Notes under the pieces: generated by a model
Databases searched by the model: none
Told to the model about the DNA's origin: nothing
What the model saw: only the letters and a program-made list of their open reading frames with translations
Origin: Paragorgia papillata
Taxonomy: Eukaryota > Cnidaria > Anthozoa > Scleralcyonacea > Coralliidae
Reading direction: 5' to 3'
NCBI GenBank assembly: GCA_035771165.1
Contig: JAWNZC010000112.1
Location: 386,001-450,000, forward strand
DNA length: 64,000 nucleotides
Translations under genes and position numbers: made by a program
Shown: positions 1 to 11,300 of the stretch, one piece after another
Numbering within the stretch: the first letter of the stretch is position 1
Layout of the letters: each line of letters opens with the position of its first letter

Positions 1-297
1 AATTATATCCCCTGTGCGATTGCTTAAAATTTCATAACATTATATACATTTGGTCATGTAGGAACTCCTCATAATAAAACTGGGTGTCTAGTGGAAATCA
101 AGTAAAGAAAGTTTCGAAGAAGCAGAATAATATGAAGAAAAAATTTCAATAAAATAGAAATATTAGAATAGAAGTACTAGCAACGACCTCCTACAAAATT
201 ACAGAACACGCAAAATAAATACAATGTTAAAATAAGACACTCGCTGAGGACTGACTATGTATATATTCAAGAAATGTACTTCATACAACCTTCCTTG
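1..297. other. AT-rich, no gene seen
   Basis: No open frame, repeat or RNA that I recognise. It lies downstream of the minus-strand CxC gene and would contain its 3' UTR. Confidence 0.4.
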
Positions 298-791
298 TCA
301 TGTGGATTTGCTGTTTAAAACCTTTTGGATTACTAAATAATATTCAAATAGCTCCGTCTTCTGACCCTGAACGTCCACCTCACAATCCTTCTCATCTAAA
401 AATACTCGGGCGACTCCTTTGTGCTTTTCGCATAAACGACTTTTGAAAGCAGGTGTGTTCGGACAACCTAAGACCAAAAATTAAAAAGTTACATGAATAA
501 TTAATTATATGACTAGATGTAAAAAAAAATGAGGACTTCCTATAACAAAAATAGTAGAACAAAAAAAAACATTTCCTACTAACGAACTTATTTATAGGTG
601 TATATATATACACACAACATAACTGCAGCATGAAAAAAACTTATATATACTTACCGATTACTAAGCTTCCAATGCCTTCAAAATCAATCTGACCAACATT
701 TGAACAACTACATACGGTCCTAGCATTTTTCATGTTTCCATCAAGAACAAGTACTGAACCACAACCAGGCTTGTCACATCTGTGACGTGAC
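298..791 (-). CDS. CxC cysteine-cluster protein, last two exons (partial)
   Basis: Two minus-strand exons, 791-655 and 467-298, have matching phases (donor GTAAGT, acceptor TTAG), and the second ends in TGA. The peptide has RCDKPGCGSVLVLDGNMKN early, then a CSC pair, then GCPNTPAFKSRLCEKHKG. This Cys/His pattern around a VLDGN core resembles the CxC5/CxC6 cysteine clusters described next to KDZ transposases; such clusters are presumed to bind zinc. Function is unknown. I did not find the upstream exons between 800 and 2250, so the start is missing. The gene faces away from the DUF3987-like gene that begins near 2250. The same head-to-head pair recurs at 46.5-50.4 kb. Family placement is from memory. 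Confidence 0.55.
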
Positions 792-1443
792 CTATTAGGA
801 AAATTGAATATAAAGCAAAAAATTAATTAGTTCAAAATTTCGAATAAAGATTATTTCGAGAGAACCACTATCTAATACCAGTCAAAAAAAATAAATTCAA
901 TATTAATCGTTTCGTTCGCATCATCGTTGAGGGACGACATGCATTTTAGCCGGAACGCAATAATCTTTTAGTCGACAGCAAAACACGTATAGACAAAACA
1001 TGCACAAGCAAGGTAAAATTTAGATTATGAAATCAAATGCAAGGTGTAGAAGAATTTAGGCACAACTGTAATTTACCCAACACACTCATTAAATCAAAAA
1101 GTGATGGAATCATGCATCAAAAACATATACGTTAACGACTTGTAACTGTGAACGTCTCCTAATTCCTATACTCACGTGGCTTCAAATCACACGCATCATA
1201 TCGTTCATATCAGTCAGTATTGAGAAATTTAATGTAAAATTAACCGAGCATAACACGTTCATGGAAAATTTAATACATACAGAACAATGTAATATTTCTT
1301 ACCAGATCACTTCTCGTTAAATTTGGTTTTGAACAAATCAACCACTTTTCGAAGAAGCAAGAGAATCGAGAATTAAAAATTCAAGGCTGAATATATAGAT
1401 ATTGCCCAGGTCAACAGAATTCATGTTTTTTTAGGGGGGTATA
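792..1443. other. Intergenic, no gene seen
   Basis: AT-rich stretch upstream of the visible CxC exons. I found no convincing exon on either strand. It may hold the missing 5' exons of the CxC gene or a shared divergent promoter region. Confidence 0.3.
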
Positions 1444-1444
1444 C

Positions 1445-1823
1445 TGTTTACGTGAGGCCGGCCTGAACTCGGACAGGACTGAATTTGGCATTTCCGTTTT
1501 TGTTTATATGAGGCCAGCCTTGAAACTATATAGGCATGGTTTTGCTGTTACTCCAAGATTTGTGTCAGTTGCATCAGTTACAGCTCGTGTTCGCCGGAGA
1601 AACATTATTACATGTGGATTTGACATCAATCACCTTTAAAACAACGTATTGTCGTATTGAGTTTGAGAGGTGAAAGTGCGCCAGTTCAGTCTAGCAGGAG
1701 ACATGAGATTATGTCGGCGTGAACTGAATCTCAAGGCGGACTCATGAAAACGATCAATAGTAAAAACACTACAACCGAACCAAAATCAGTCCGGCCAGAG
1801 TTCGGGTCGGTCTCATGTAAACA
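1445..1823. mobile_element. MITE with about 40-bp imperfect terminal inverted repeats
   Basis: The left end reads GTTTACGTGAGGCCGGCCTG and the right end, on the other strand, reads GTTTACATGAGACCGACCCG; similarity continues through a GGACTGA block. There is no coding capacity. The outer border is uncertain: short AGGG-type sequence lies just outside on both sides and may be the true end. I could not fix a target duplication. Confidence 0.6.
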
Positions 1824-3043
1824 CACCCTTGAGCTTAGAAAACCTTTGCGACTATTAAATAAGACAGTTAATTACTTAGCTTAGAACCGTGGCTTTTATG
1901 CAACTAAACACCTCGGGACATGCGGCCCTTCGGGTTGTATTCGGTTCTTTACTTATCACATTTCTTAATTATAAATTGGACGACAGCCTCGTGATTTTCG
2001 CTAATTTTCATGTTTTTCAAATACTCGAGAACAATGAAAATTACACGGTTAATGGCCACGTGATTTTCATTGTGCTATCGTGTTTCACCTACTTTTAAGA
2101 AAGCGTTAATTTTAAAGTTTGTATTATAAATAAATGCTATATGACAATTTACAATTTACTCTAAGACGCAATATATAACTATTTGAGCTCACATTTTCAT
2201 TCAAAATTTTTTACAGGATGATGCAAGTCGGCCTTTCATTGTTTTTTAGAAAACATACTTGAAAAGGTGGAGAACAACCTACATAATGCACAGCGTGGTA
2301 AACGACAAATGGTTCTTCCACATTGCACATGGGACAAGTTTGGAGAAATCCTGGCAAACAGTGGTGGACGCGTCTATAGTCTTTTTGACGAGTTGATTTC
2401 TTTTTTTTCGACTATGAACATGTACTCTTCGTCACGGGGACAAGTTCAAGACAATAGGGAGTACCAAGATTTTTTAAAGATGTTTACAGGAAAAGCAAAA
2501 ACCAGGGAAACTGGTAAGTATTCGAAATCGACAACTTTTCCCGAACCATGCACGATTAATTCATCTTTTCAAAAACTAACGCCAGACGATTTTACTGTCA
2601 GTAGGAAAACCCCACAACGTGAAAGGGTTAAACTACATATTTTTATATAATAAAATGTGGGTTGCCAAAATTCCCTTCAACTCTATGTTGCTTTTAATCA
2701 CAAAATATTTTTTCTAGTTACAGGAAATACACTACTTGGATTTACACAGCCGCAGTCGGCTCTACCTATTATCCAAGACGCCCAAAGTAATGCGAAAGGC
2801 TTTACATCCCGCATTTTATGGTACTTCCCTCAACCCATTTACAGCAAATTAGTTCACTTGGAACTTCAAGCTGACGAGCAAGAATTCCTGGCAGACGCTG
2901 AACAAACATTGGGTAGGTTAGCCAATTATTATAAATCTGAAAGAAGGTCCACATACAAGCATTCCACAACGAAGTTCATTATTATAATTACAGGTGATCA
3001 TGATAATAATAAAAAGAGAAAAGCCTTCGCGTCTTAGACCCAC

Positions 3044-3160
3044 CCACACGTGTACGTTTTCCTAGCGGTTTCATATTGTTTCAGGTAATGAGACCATTGT
3101 TTTCTGCTCCCCTGAGGACCGAGAACAATATAAAAACGCTATGAAAACGCATACGTGTGG
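3044..3160. mobile_element. Short palindromic MITE
   Basis: CCACACGTGTACGTTTTCC at the left mirrors GGAAAACG-type sequence ending in ACGTGTGG at the right, with matching inner blocks around CGCTATG/CTAGCGG. Non-coding, about 117 bp, in a DUF3987 intron. Confidence 0.55.
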
Positions 3161-4054
3161 ACATGGCCTGAGTAGTTTGCAACGGCCTTACCTCTGTGAT
3201 GTGAACGACAAATGCACCATTTGCGTTGTGTAAAAATGTACCGCAAAACCAAACAGGGTTTACTTTAAAATATGGTGAATGTAGAATAACTATTATTCCA
3301 GAACAGAAATATATGTAAAGTGATATATTTTAGAATGCGTGCGTCAATATCTATTCAAATATGATATCCAATTCAAATGTTGTTATTACTCGGGCTACCT
3401 CTGGTAGGACGAGTCTTAATTTGTTGGCCGTTTCGAATTCTGTTTTTTTTTTGGTAGTCACGATTTTGCGATTATGGCTCATACCTCCCGTCAGGCTTTG
3501 CAAGAATTTTGCAACAATTTTGAGTGATGACTCATTCATTTTCATTTTAAATTGGCCTAGAAGTTCTGTTTTGACCGAAAATACGCTCACATGCATCTAC
3601 ATTAATATAAATGCACAGACGCCGAGGTTTTAACGCAATATTGGAACAAGAATCTGAGACGGACAACTCTCAACTTGCAAAGACAGAGGACAAGAAACAG
3701 TACAATAGTTTGGCTGGACTGATAAACAGTGCAGTATATTCATTTTTTAGCACTATTCTGTGCTCATTTATAGCTGAGCAAGCTTACTGAGTACAGTGAG
3801 TACAGTCGATCTACATGTATTCTTCGGTATTGTCGGTCATATAACGTTTGTAATTCTTGTATTTCGGTTCAGGTTTCCTCGTATTTTATTTATCAATACT
3901 GTTGCTCATCAATTCTCATTCAACTCGTCCATTGAGACATAATTTGTCCGTCATTGATTGACTTCTGCAAATATGTCGTCCGTTGAGGCAAAATACAGAA
4001 AATCACTACCAAGTCTATGGGTGAGAAAATCTATATTAATAATATAGAGAGAAT
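3161..4054. other. Intron sequence, nothing recognised
   Basis: AT-rich. Short open frames exist on both strands here, but none has splice context or family resemblance. Confidence 0.4.
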
Positions 4055-4189
4055 AATACATGGATGTGCGGAAATATGAAATTTATTTCGAGTGATGACC
4101 AGGATATCTCACGAGTGAGCGAAGCGAACGAGTGACATATCCTGTTCAACACGAGAAATAAATTTCATATTTCCAAGCATCCATGTATT
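4055..4189. repeat. Long hairpin repeat with GAGTGAGCGAAGCGAACG centre
   Basis: AATACATGGATG at the left mirrors CATCCATGTATT at the right. The arms share GGAAATATGAAATTTATTTC and its complement, and the centre is AGGATATC..GATATCCT-like around GAGTGAGCGAAGCGAACGAG. It is MITE-like and non-coding. Confidence 0.65.
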
Positions 4190-4520
4190 GTTCTGTTTAT
4201 TATATAAAAAAATTGTCCTATTGCCTTGCAAAAATTGCATTAAACTATAATGCTGATTCAGCGATAATCGTCACATGTGCGATTATCATAAATAATCGTA
4301 CATGTGAGATTATCACTTTTATTAGTGGCGGAAAAATCAATAAAACACTCTATTTTATATAATAAAGCCCTTTGTAACTTATACTAATCGTATTTTTACT
4401 TCACCGTATTTGCAAATTGCTCTATCAAATGCTAAATCTCACTCATAATTGATTATTGGTTATCTACTGGGGTTTTTTTTCAATAAATGTATTAGTCAAA
4501 TTCAAGCCTGCCCTTTTAGC

Positions 4521-4735
4521 TATGGCGTTCAATATCCGCCAATATTCAAGTTCGTATTTTCGACATTCTAGTTCAAATTTCCGACATTCAAGTTCGTATT
4601 CCGACGTTCAAATTCGTATTTCCGACATTCAAGTTCGTATTCCGACGTTCGAGTTCGTATTTCTGACGCGTACAATATATTCAAGTTTGCATTTTCGACA
4701 TTCAAGTTCAAATTTCTGACATCTAAGAACACATT
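4521..4735. repeat. Left terminal array of the IS3EU-like element
   Basis: About 215 bp of alternating TTCAAGTTCGTATTCCGACG and TTCAAATTCGTATTTCCGAC motifs. It is the inverted, much shorter counterpart of the array at 17894-18833. Confidence 0.75.
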
Positions 4736-5030
4736 CTAGATTGCATAATACGTAATTTAACGTAAAAAAAACACATTTTGGACATGCAAGCTCGTGTTTT
4801 AAACATGTAAGCTCGGATTTTATATTTTTCTACATGCAAGTTCGCACTGAGTCCACTGACCAAAGGTCAGTGATCAGTGCATGCAAATTAAAGCAATTAA
4901 CGGGCTGGCACGAGAGCCTGCTCGCAAACCATTTCGGTCAGTGGCTCTTTAGTATACTGGAAAGGTCGAAATGCAGAGAAGAAATGGGACGGCATTCATG
5001 TTTTTACAGTTAAGTTAATTCAAGTCATTC

Positions 5031-5080
5031 TAACCCTAACCCAAACACAAACCCTAACCCTAATCCTAACCCTAACAGAG
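5031..5080. repeat. Short interstitial telomere-like CCCTAA run
   Basis: Several imperfect CCCTAA units. It is far too short and degenerate for a telomere, and coding sequence lies on both sides. Confidence 0.7.
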
Positions 5081-5331
5081 TAAAAGAAAGACAAAAAACA
5101 TCTAGTAAAAAAAAATAGACAAAGATAAACAACAAAGTTCCACCGCTGCACCAATTAACTCGAATTAAAAATAGTATTTCAGACAAATGCGCGCGGACTC
5201 CTAAACTCGGTTCCAGACTACTCTCGGATTTCGACTAAGGGCCTTTCAACCTTGCTGGTTGGTTCGCACCGTGTACGAGCACGAGGTTTTCTGGAGTTTT
5301 CTGGAGTTTTCAATTCAACGTTGCAACGAAA

Positions 5332-8300
5332 ATGAACAAGAATGAGATCGATTCCGCTAGAGCAGCTCCTCTCCAAGTCGTAGAAAGACTGAGTTCTTTA
5401 CAGAGGAGCGTTCCATCAACAGGTTAGTGAGCTGTGAGCTTGTGCATCTTTAATAATATTGTTATATTAATAATATCTTTAATAATATTGTTATATGAAT
5501 AAAGATACGAGGGCCATAGAGCTAAGACGTGCTATTGAGAGCTCTCTAAATTATGTAGTTAACTTGGCGGTATTTTAAGCCAAAGTCACATATTTGTTTA
5601 GTAATTACTTATCCGAAGCAAACTAACTGTATATTGTGCGAGTTCGTAAGCTGTAAATGGCAGGAGTTAAAACTAGATCCACCACTCAAGGAGACATCCA
5701 TGACGTTGTCCAAGATGAAATTTCAAAGTACCTTATGTCTTCGGACTTTAAGGACATTTTAAGAGAGTCTTTTAAAGACGTTATGACGAGTATGTTGACC
5801 CAAGTGGTGCAGCCATTGGAAGAAAGAATTGTAAAACTAGAGGGACAAGTATTGGAACTTCAGGAGAAATGCAACGACAATGAACAATACTCCCGTCGGT
5901 TGAACGTTCGCATGTATGGAGTAAGTCCAACATTGCTTGAAAGTGAAGAATCACCAGGTATGAAGGAAGATTGTGTTAAAACTGTAATTGATTTTTGTAA
6001 AGACGAGCTTGGCGTAGTCATCGAACGTCAGGAAATTGACCGAACTCATCGCGTGGGTAAAGCTAACGATAATGGCGAAAGGGCGTTGATCGTTAAATTC
6101 AGAAGCTACGAGTGTAAGCGTAAAGTTATGAAGGAGAAGCGTAAACTAAAAGGGAAGAAGAAATTTGTTAACGAGGATTTGACTTGGATCAATCAGCGGC
6201 TCTTGAAATATGTTAGAAGTGTTGTGAAGGACAAAGCATATGTCTATTCAGCTGATGGTTATATATTTGTCAAGCACGGAGTTGATGCGTTACCAGTTAG
6301 AATTCGCAGGGAAACTGATGTAGAGAAATATAGTTTCAATTAACCTAATAAGTTGGCTTTGGCTAACCACCGTCTTCTAACTACTTTCTCTATCAATGTA
6401 CATGTCTTATTATCTCTATTTCGCGTGTATTTTTTATTATTTAGTCTTAGTTGTTAAGTTTTTGACTAGGCGGTTGTTCAAATTTGTTTTGTTTTCATTA
6501 ATGGCTTTATATGATTTGGCAGAATATTTATGGTTTCTTAACAAAATTATTGTGGCAACTTGCATGACTAGAGGTGGGTATCATATTTTATTTTGTGTTG
6601 TCTTTCATGGGGGTTGATATTGAATCGTATAGAGCAGCGATCGGGTCATTTAACAATCGTTCCCTGCTTATTACTTCTTGGTTTGTTGTTGATTTTATAA
6701 ATGTGAATATTCTTTTCATTTGTTGCACATTATTTATTCTGTTATTGATCTCAGGCAGTGTTCACCCAAACCCTGGTCCCAGACAACTAGGCCTTTCTGT
6801 GGCACATTTGAATGCTCGTCGTCTTTGCATCTCTGATAAATTTAGTGAAATATCTGCTTTGGTCTTATCTCATGCTTTTGATATTTTTGCTGTTTCGGAA
6901 ACTTGGCTTAATACCACAATTTTAAATGACCAGTTGACGATTCCTGGCTACAATAATCCCTTGAGGAAAGATCGCGAAAGTAGAAGGGGCGGGGGTGTGG
7001 CCCTTTATATTGCTAATCATATACCATACGTGAGAAAGCATGAATTTGAATGCACTGACATGGAGTTGTTATGGGCAGAAATTTCTTTAAACAAGTTCAA
7101 AATATTATGTGGTGTTTGCTATCGACCTCCTTCTTCCAGTGTTTCTCAAATTGATGTTTTCTTTCAATCTCTTCAAGATTGTCTAGACACTATTAGGCCT
7201 AAAAATTACACGTCTATTATTCTTTTGGGTGATTTCAACGCTCATTATAATTTTGTTGATACGTCAATGTTGGATACCGACGTTGGTGTTAAACTTTTTA
7301 ATTTTTTGGAATGCAACAATCTTGTTCAGCTTGTGAATGAACCGACTAGAATAACTCAGTCTGGCGAGTCAATTTTGGATCTAATTATTTCCGATTCTCC
7401 AGGCTTGTTTGTCTCAACAGGTACTTTAAGTCCACCTTCTAATTGCGACCATAACGTCATATTTGGTAAATTATCTGTTCCTACGTATAAACCTAAATGT
7501 TTTAAGAGAAAAGTGTGGAATTTTAACGATATTGACGTGGATCAGTTAAACAATGCTTTCTTAAATGCTAGGTGGGACGATGTTTTTTATCAGGAAATAA
7601 CGTCTAACATAGATGTTATTTATGAAAAGTGGATTGCTTTGTTTTTTTCAATTATTGATCGTTTTATTCCAAGCAAAATTGTGATGATTCGTCCTAATGA
7701 CAAAACTTGGATGAATGGGGATATTCGTCGAGCAATACGTAAACGTGATAGACTTTTAAAGGTTTATTCTCGGTATAAATGCCCTTCTAAATGGGAAAAT
7801 TATCGGGTTCAAAGAAATTTAGTCGTTCATTTAATTCGTAAAGCAAAATTAGATTATAACCACAAAATTAATGAGCAGTTGTCCAACCCAATTACGTCGG
7901 CTAAAAAGTGGTGGAACATTGTTAAATCGTTCTACGGCTTTAAAGCTAGTACTGTTATACCACCCTTGCATGAAAATAATAATTATATTTTTTATTCAAA
8001 GGACAAAGCAGAATTGTTTAATAACTTTTTTGTCAGTCAAACCTACCTGCCCACAGAAGGTGCAGTGTTACCTAATCCTTCTGCTTCACAAATTTCTTTA
8101 TCAAGCATTGTTGTTTCTGAAGAGGAGGTTTTAAACTTAATTACTCGGGTGGATATAGGGAAGGCTTGTGGGATGGATGGTATTAGTAATAAAATGATTA
8201 AGCTTTGTAGTCATGGGATTTATAAGCCTCTCACACGCCTTATAAATACATCACTCTCTTTTGGACAACTTCCACATCTTTGGAAATTGGCCAATGTCTT

Positions 8301-11300
8301 ACCTTTGTTTAAGAAAGATAATAAACAAGTTAAATCTAATTATCGTCCAGTCTCACTTCTTTCTTGCTTAAGTAAAATTTGCGAGAAGGTTGTTTTTACG
8401 AAATTGTATTCCTTTCTTGAAATTAATAATTTCTTTTACCGTTTTCAATCCGGTTTTCGACCAGGCGATTCCACAGTAATGCAATTAGTATATATAGTTC
8501 ACAAAATTCAAGAGTGTTTGGATAGAGGTAATGAAGTAAGAGCAGTCTTTTTAGATATATCAAAAGCATTTGATAAGGTTTGGCATGCCGGACTATTAGT
8601 TAAATTGAAGAATTTGGGGATTGAGGGTACTTTGTTTAAATGGTTTGAAAGTTACCTGAGTGACCGATTTCAGCGAGTAGTTATTGAGGGTCAAAATTCA
8701 TCTTGGAAAAAAGTTAAAGCGGGTGTACCTCAAGGATCCGTCCTTGGACCACTTTTATTTCTGATCTATATTAACGATATTCAGTCTGATATAAATAGTA
8801 ACTGTTTTCTTTTCGCTGATGATACTCTGCTACTCGAGGAAGTCTCCACGCCTGAAACAGCTGCTCAAACTTTGAACAATGACTTAAATGCTATTTCTTT
8901 GTGGTCAGATAAATGTTTAGTGACAATGAATGCATCAAAGACAAAAAGCATTATATTTTCTCGAAAAAGAATCAAACCTGATCATCCTGTTTTGAAACTA
9001 AGTGACAATGCCATTGATGAAGTAAGTACTCACGAGCATTTAGGTGTTTTATTCTCCAGTAATATGTCTTGGAAAGCCCATATTGTTAAGTTATATGAAA
9101 AGGCTTCAAAAAAATTAAATTTATTAAAGGGTTTTAAATTTAAGCTGTCAAGATCAACTTTAGAGATTTTGTATAAATCTCTTGTTCGTTCTAGTATGGA
9201 ATATGCTGATGTTGTCTGGGACGGGTGTACCATGGGTGAATCTGACCTATTGGAAAGTGTCCAGTATGATGCCGCAAAATTAATTTCTGGTGCTATGAAA
9301 GGTACTCACAGAAAAAGTTTATTGCTTGATTGTAGCTTGCAGAAGCTATCCAACCGAAGAAAAATCCATAAATTACTATTAATGTATAAAATGGTTAAGG
9401 GTTTAGCGCCAGCATATCTTTCGGCTCTCTGTCCTATTTATGTTAGCCAGCGAGCTCCCTATAGTCTTCGAACGAGTAACGACTTGTGTCTACCTTTCAT
9501 TCGTACTGAAAAATCAGAGGTCTTTTCTATATTCAACTACTAGTTTGTGGAATAGCCTCTCTGAATCGTCACGCAAATCAGTATCAATTGCTTCCTTCAA
9601 AAATGACTTGTTGCGTGGCATGTTTTATATACCTCCTGTTAATAAACTAGTTTACCTTGGGGACCGATATCTCTCTGTTTTACATACGAGATTAAGATTA
9701 AAAAATTGTGGTTTAAATTATTATCTTTTTTTAATGAATTGCATACTATCTCCGTCTTGCACCTGTGGTGCACCTAAAGAAGATGTAACCCATTATTTAA
9801 TGTTTTGTCCTCGATTTGCTGCTCTACGCGCTTCAATGCTTGCCTCTGTCATGCATCTTGCCGGTAATAGGTGGTCCAATTTGAATACATCAGAACAAGT
9901 AGATATATTATTATACGGTTCAACGGACCTGGACTTTTATTCTAATGCTGTTATTTTTTCAAAAGTAAGATCTTTTATAAGCCACACTAAACGTTTTTCA
10001 TAAGTTAATTTGATTTCTGTTAATAGAAGTATCAACTGCTCTAGTCAATTACTATCATTTATTTATTTATTTTATTTTATTTTTTTTTTTTTGGTACTGT
10101 ATGCTTGTCCTTTCTTGTTCGTGGTCCTCATAATAATATGTATGTAATGTAAATTAACATGAGCCCCCATGATGAGCTTTTAGCTCTTGGGGTTATTGTT
10201 GTCCAAAATATTGTTTAAAAAGATATTAATATTTATATATAATTATATATGCATGTGTTTATGTTAATTTGACTTGTCTGTTTAGCACTTTAGCTCATTT
10301 TTGTATAGATTATGTAATTAATGTTCATCGAAGTGTAGGGTTTGAGTAAAACGTTAGGAAACAAATTACATTTGCAAACAAACGGAATGTCGAAAGTATT
10401 TCAAAACATCAGGTCGGCGTCCTGGTTCAAAATGGGGGAGGGTCACTAATTTTTATGCAAAGGAGAAGGTGGGGTCATGTAAATTCATGCAAGAAAAACA
10501 AATACCAGACTTTGTATTTTAACAATAAATAATACATACCGGTATATAATTATCCTTCCTCTTTTTGCTAAAATTGTGATTTAAAACCTTTATATTTTGC
10601 TCAAAAGTGCCCTCAAAATGCAGGAAATGCCATTTCAGAGACCCCAAATTCAAAATTTTTTTCCGAGGGAGCATGCCCCCAGCCCTCCTAGATACCTCGG
10701 CCTTAGCCCTCATCCCCCACTTCCATCAAAGTATAAGGTGTGAACTGTGAAACAAGGGACGGGGGTGGGGGAGGGGTCAGCAAAAAGTGTGCATCAATTT
10801 GGGGGGGGGTCAGAAAAAATTGAACATTGTATATTTCATTTGCACCAGCCCTCCCCCCTTAATGGCCGGTCCCTAATACATAACTGGAAAAAGCTTAAAA
10901 AATGTAAAATGATTGAGCGAACTTGTGGAACTAATGTAGTATTCTTATAGATCTATTGGTTCATGACATCAGTACATTGATGTATGGACATGAAAACATT
11001 AGGGATGGGCCATTTTATTTTATTTTTGGGGGAGGGGGAGTTGTAGAATTTTTTTGGGCATAATTTTTTTATCTTGTGACATTCCTAGCCTGGAAAAACA
11101 GACGTTCATTTCTTCGAACAAATTTTATTATAAATATATAGATATACATGTATATCTAAGGCTTTATGAGCCTGCTTGAATTTTTCCCTGCCATTTTGTT
11201 GTGCAATTTTTTTTCGTATTTGACAACCCCCCCCCCCTCAAAAATCAAATGGTCTGTCGCTTACGTAGGACAGTTATTGCGACTTGGAAGACCGGATGTA

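Larger units (their letters stand above)
5500..10250 (+). mobile_element. CR1/L2-type LINE, nearly full length
   Basis: ORF1 (5657-6343) and ORF2 (6574-10003) are followed by a short AT-rich 3' region. It is inserted in sense orientation within intron 1 of the second gene of the IS3EU-like element. The outer borders are estimates: I could not identify a target duplication or a clear 3' tail repeat. Only one lesion was found, so the copy looks young. Confidence 0.75.

Noticed and set aside
5031..5080. Telomere
   Set aside because: Only a few imperfect CCCTAA units, with genes and elements continuing on both sides.
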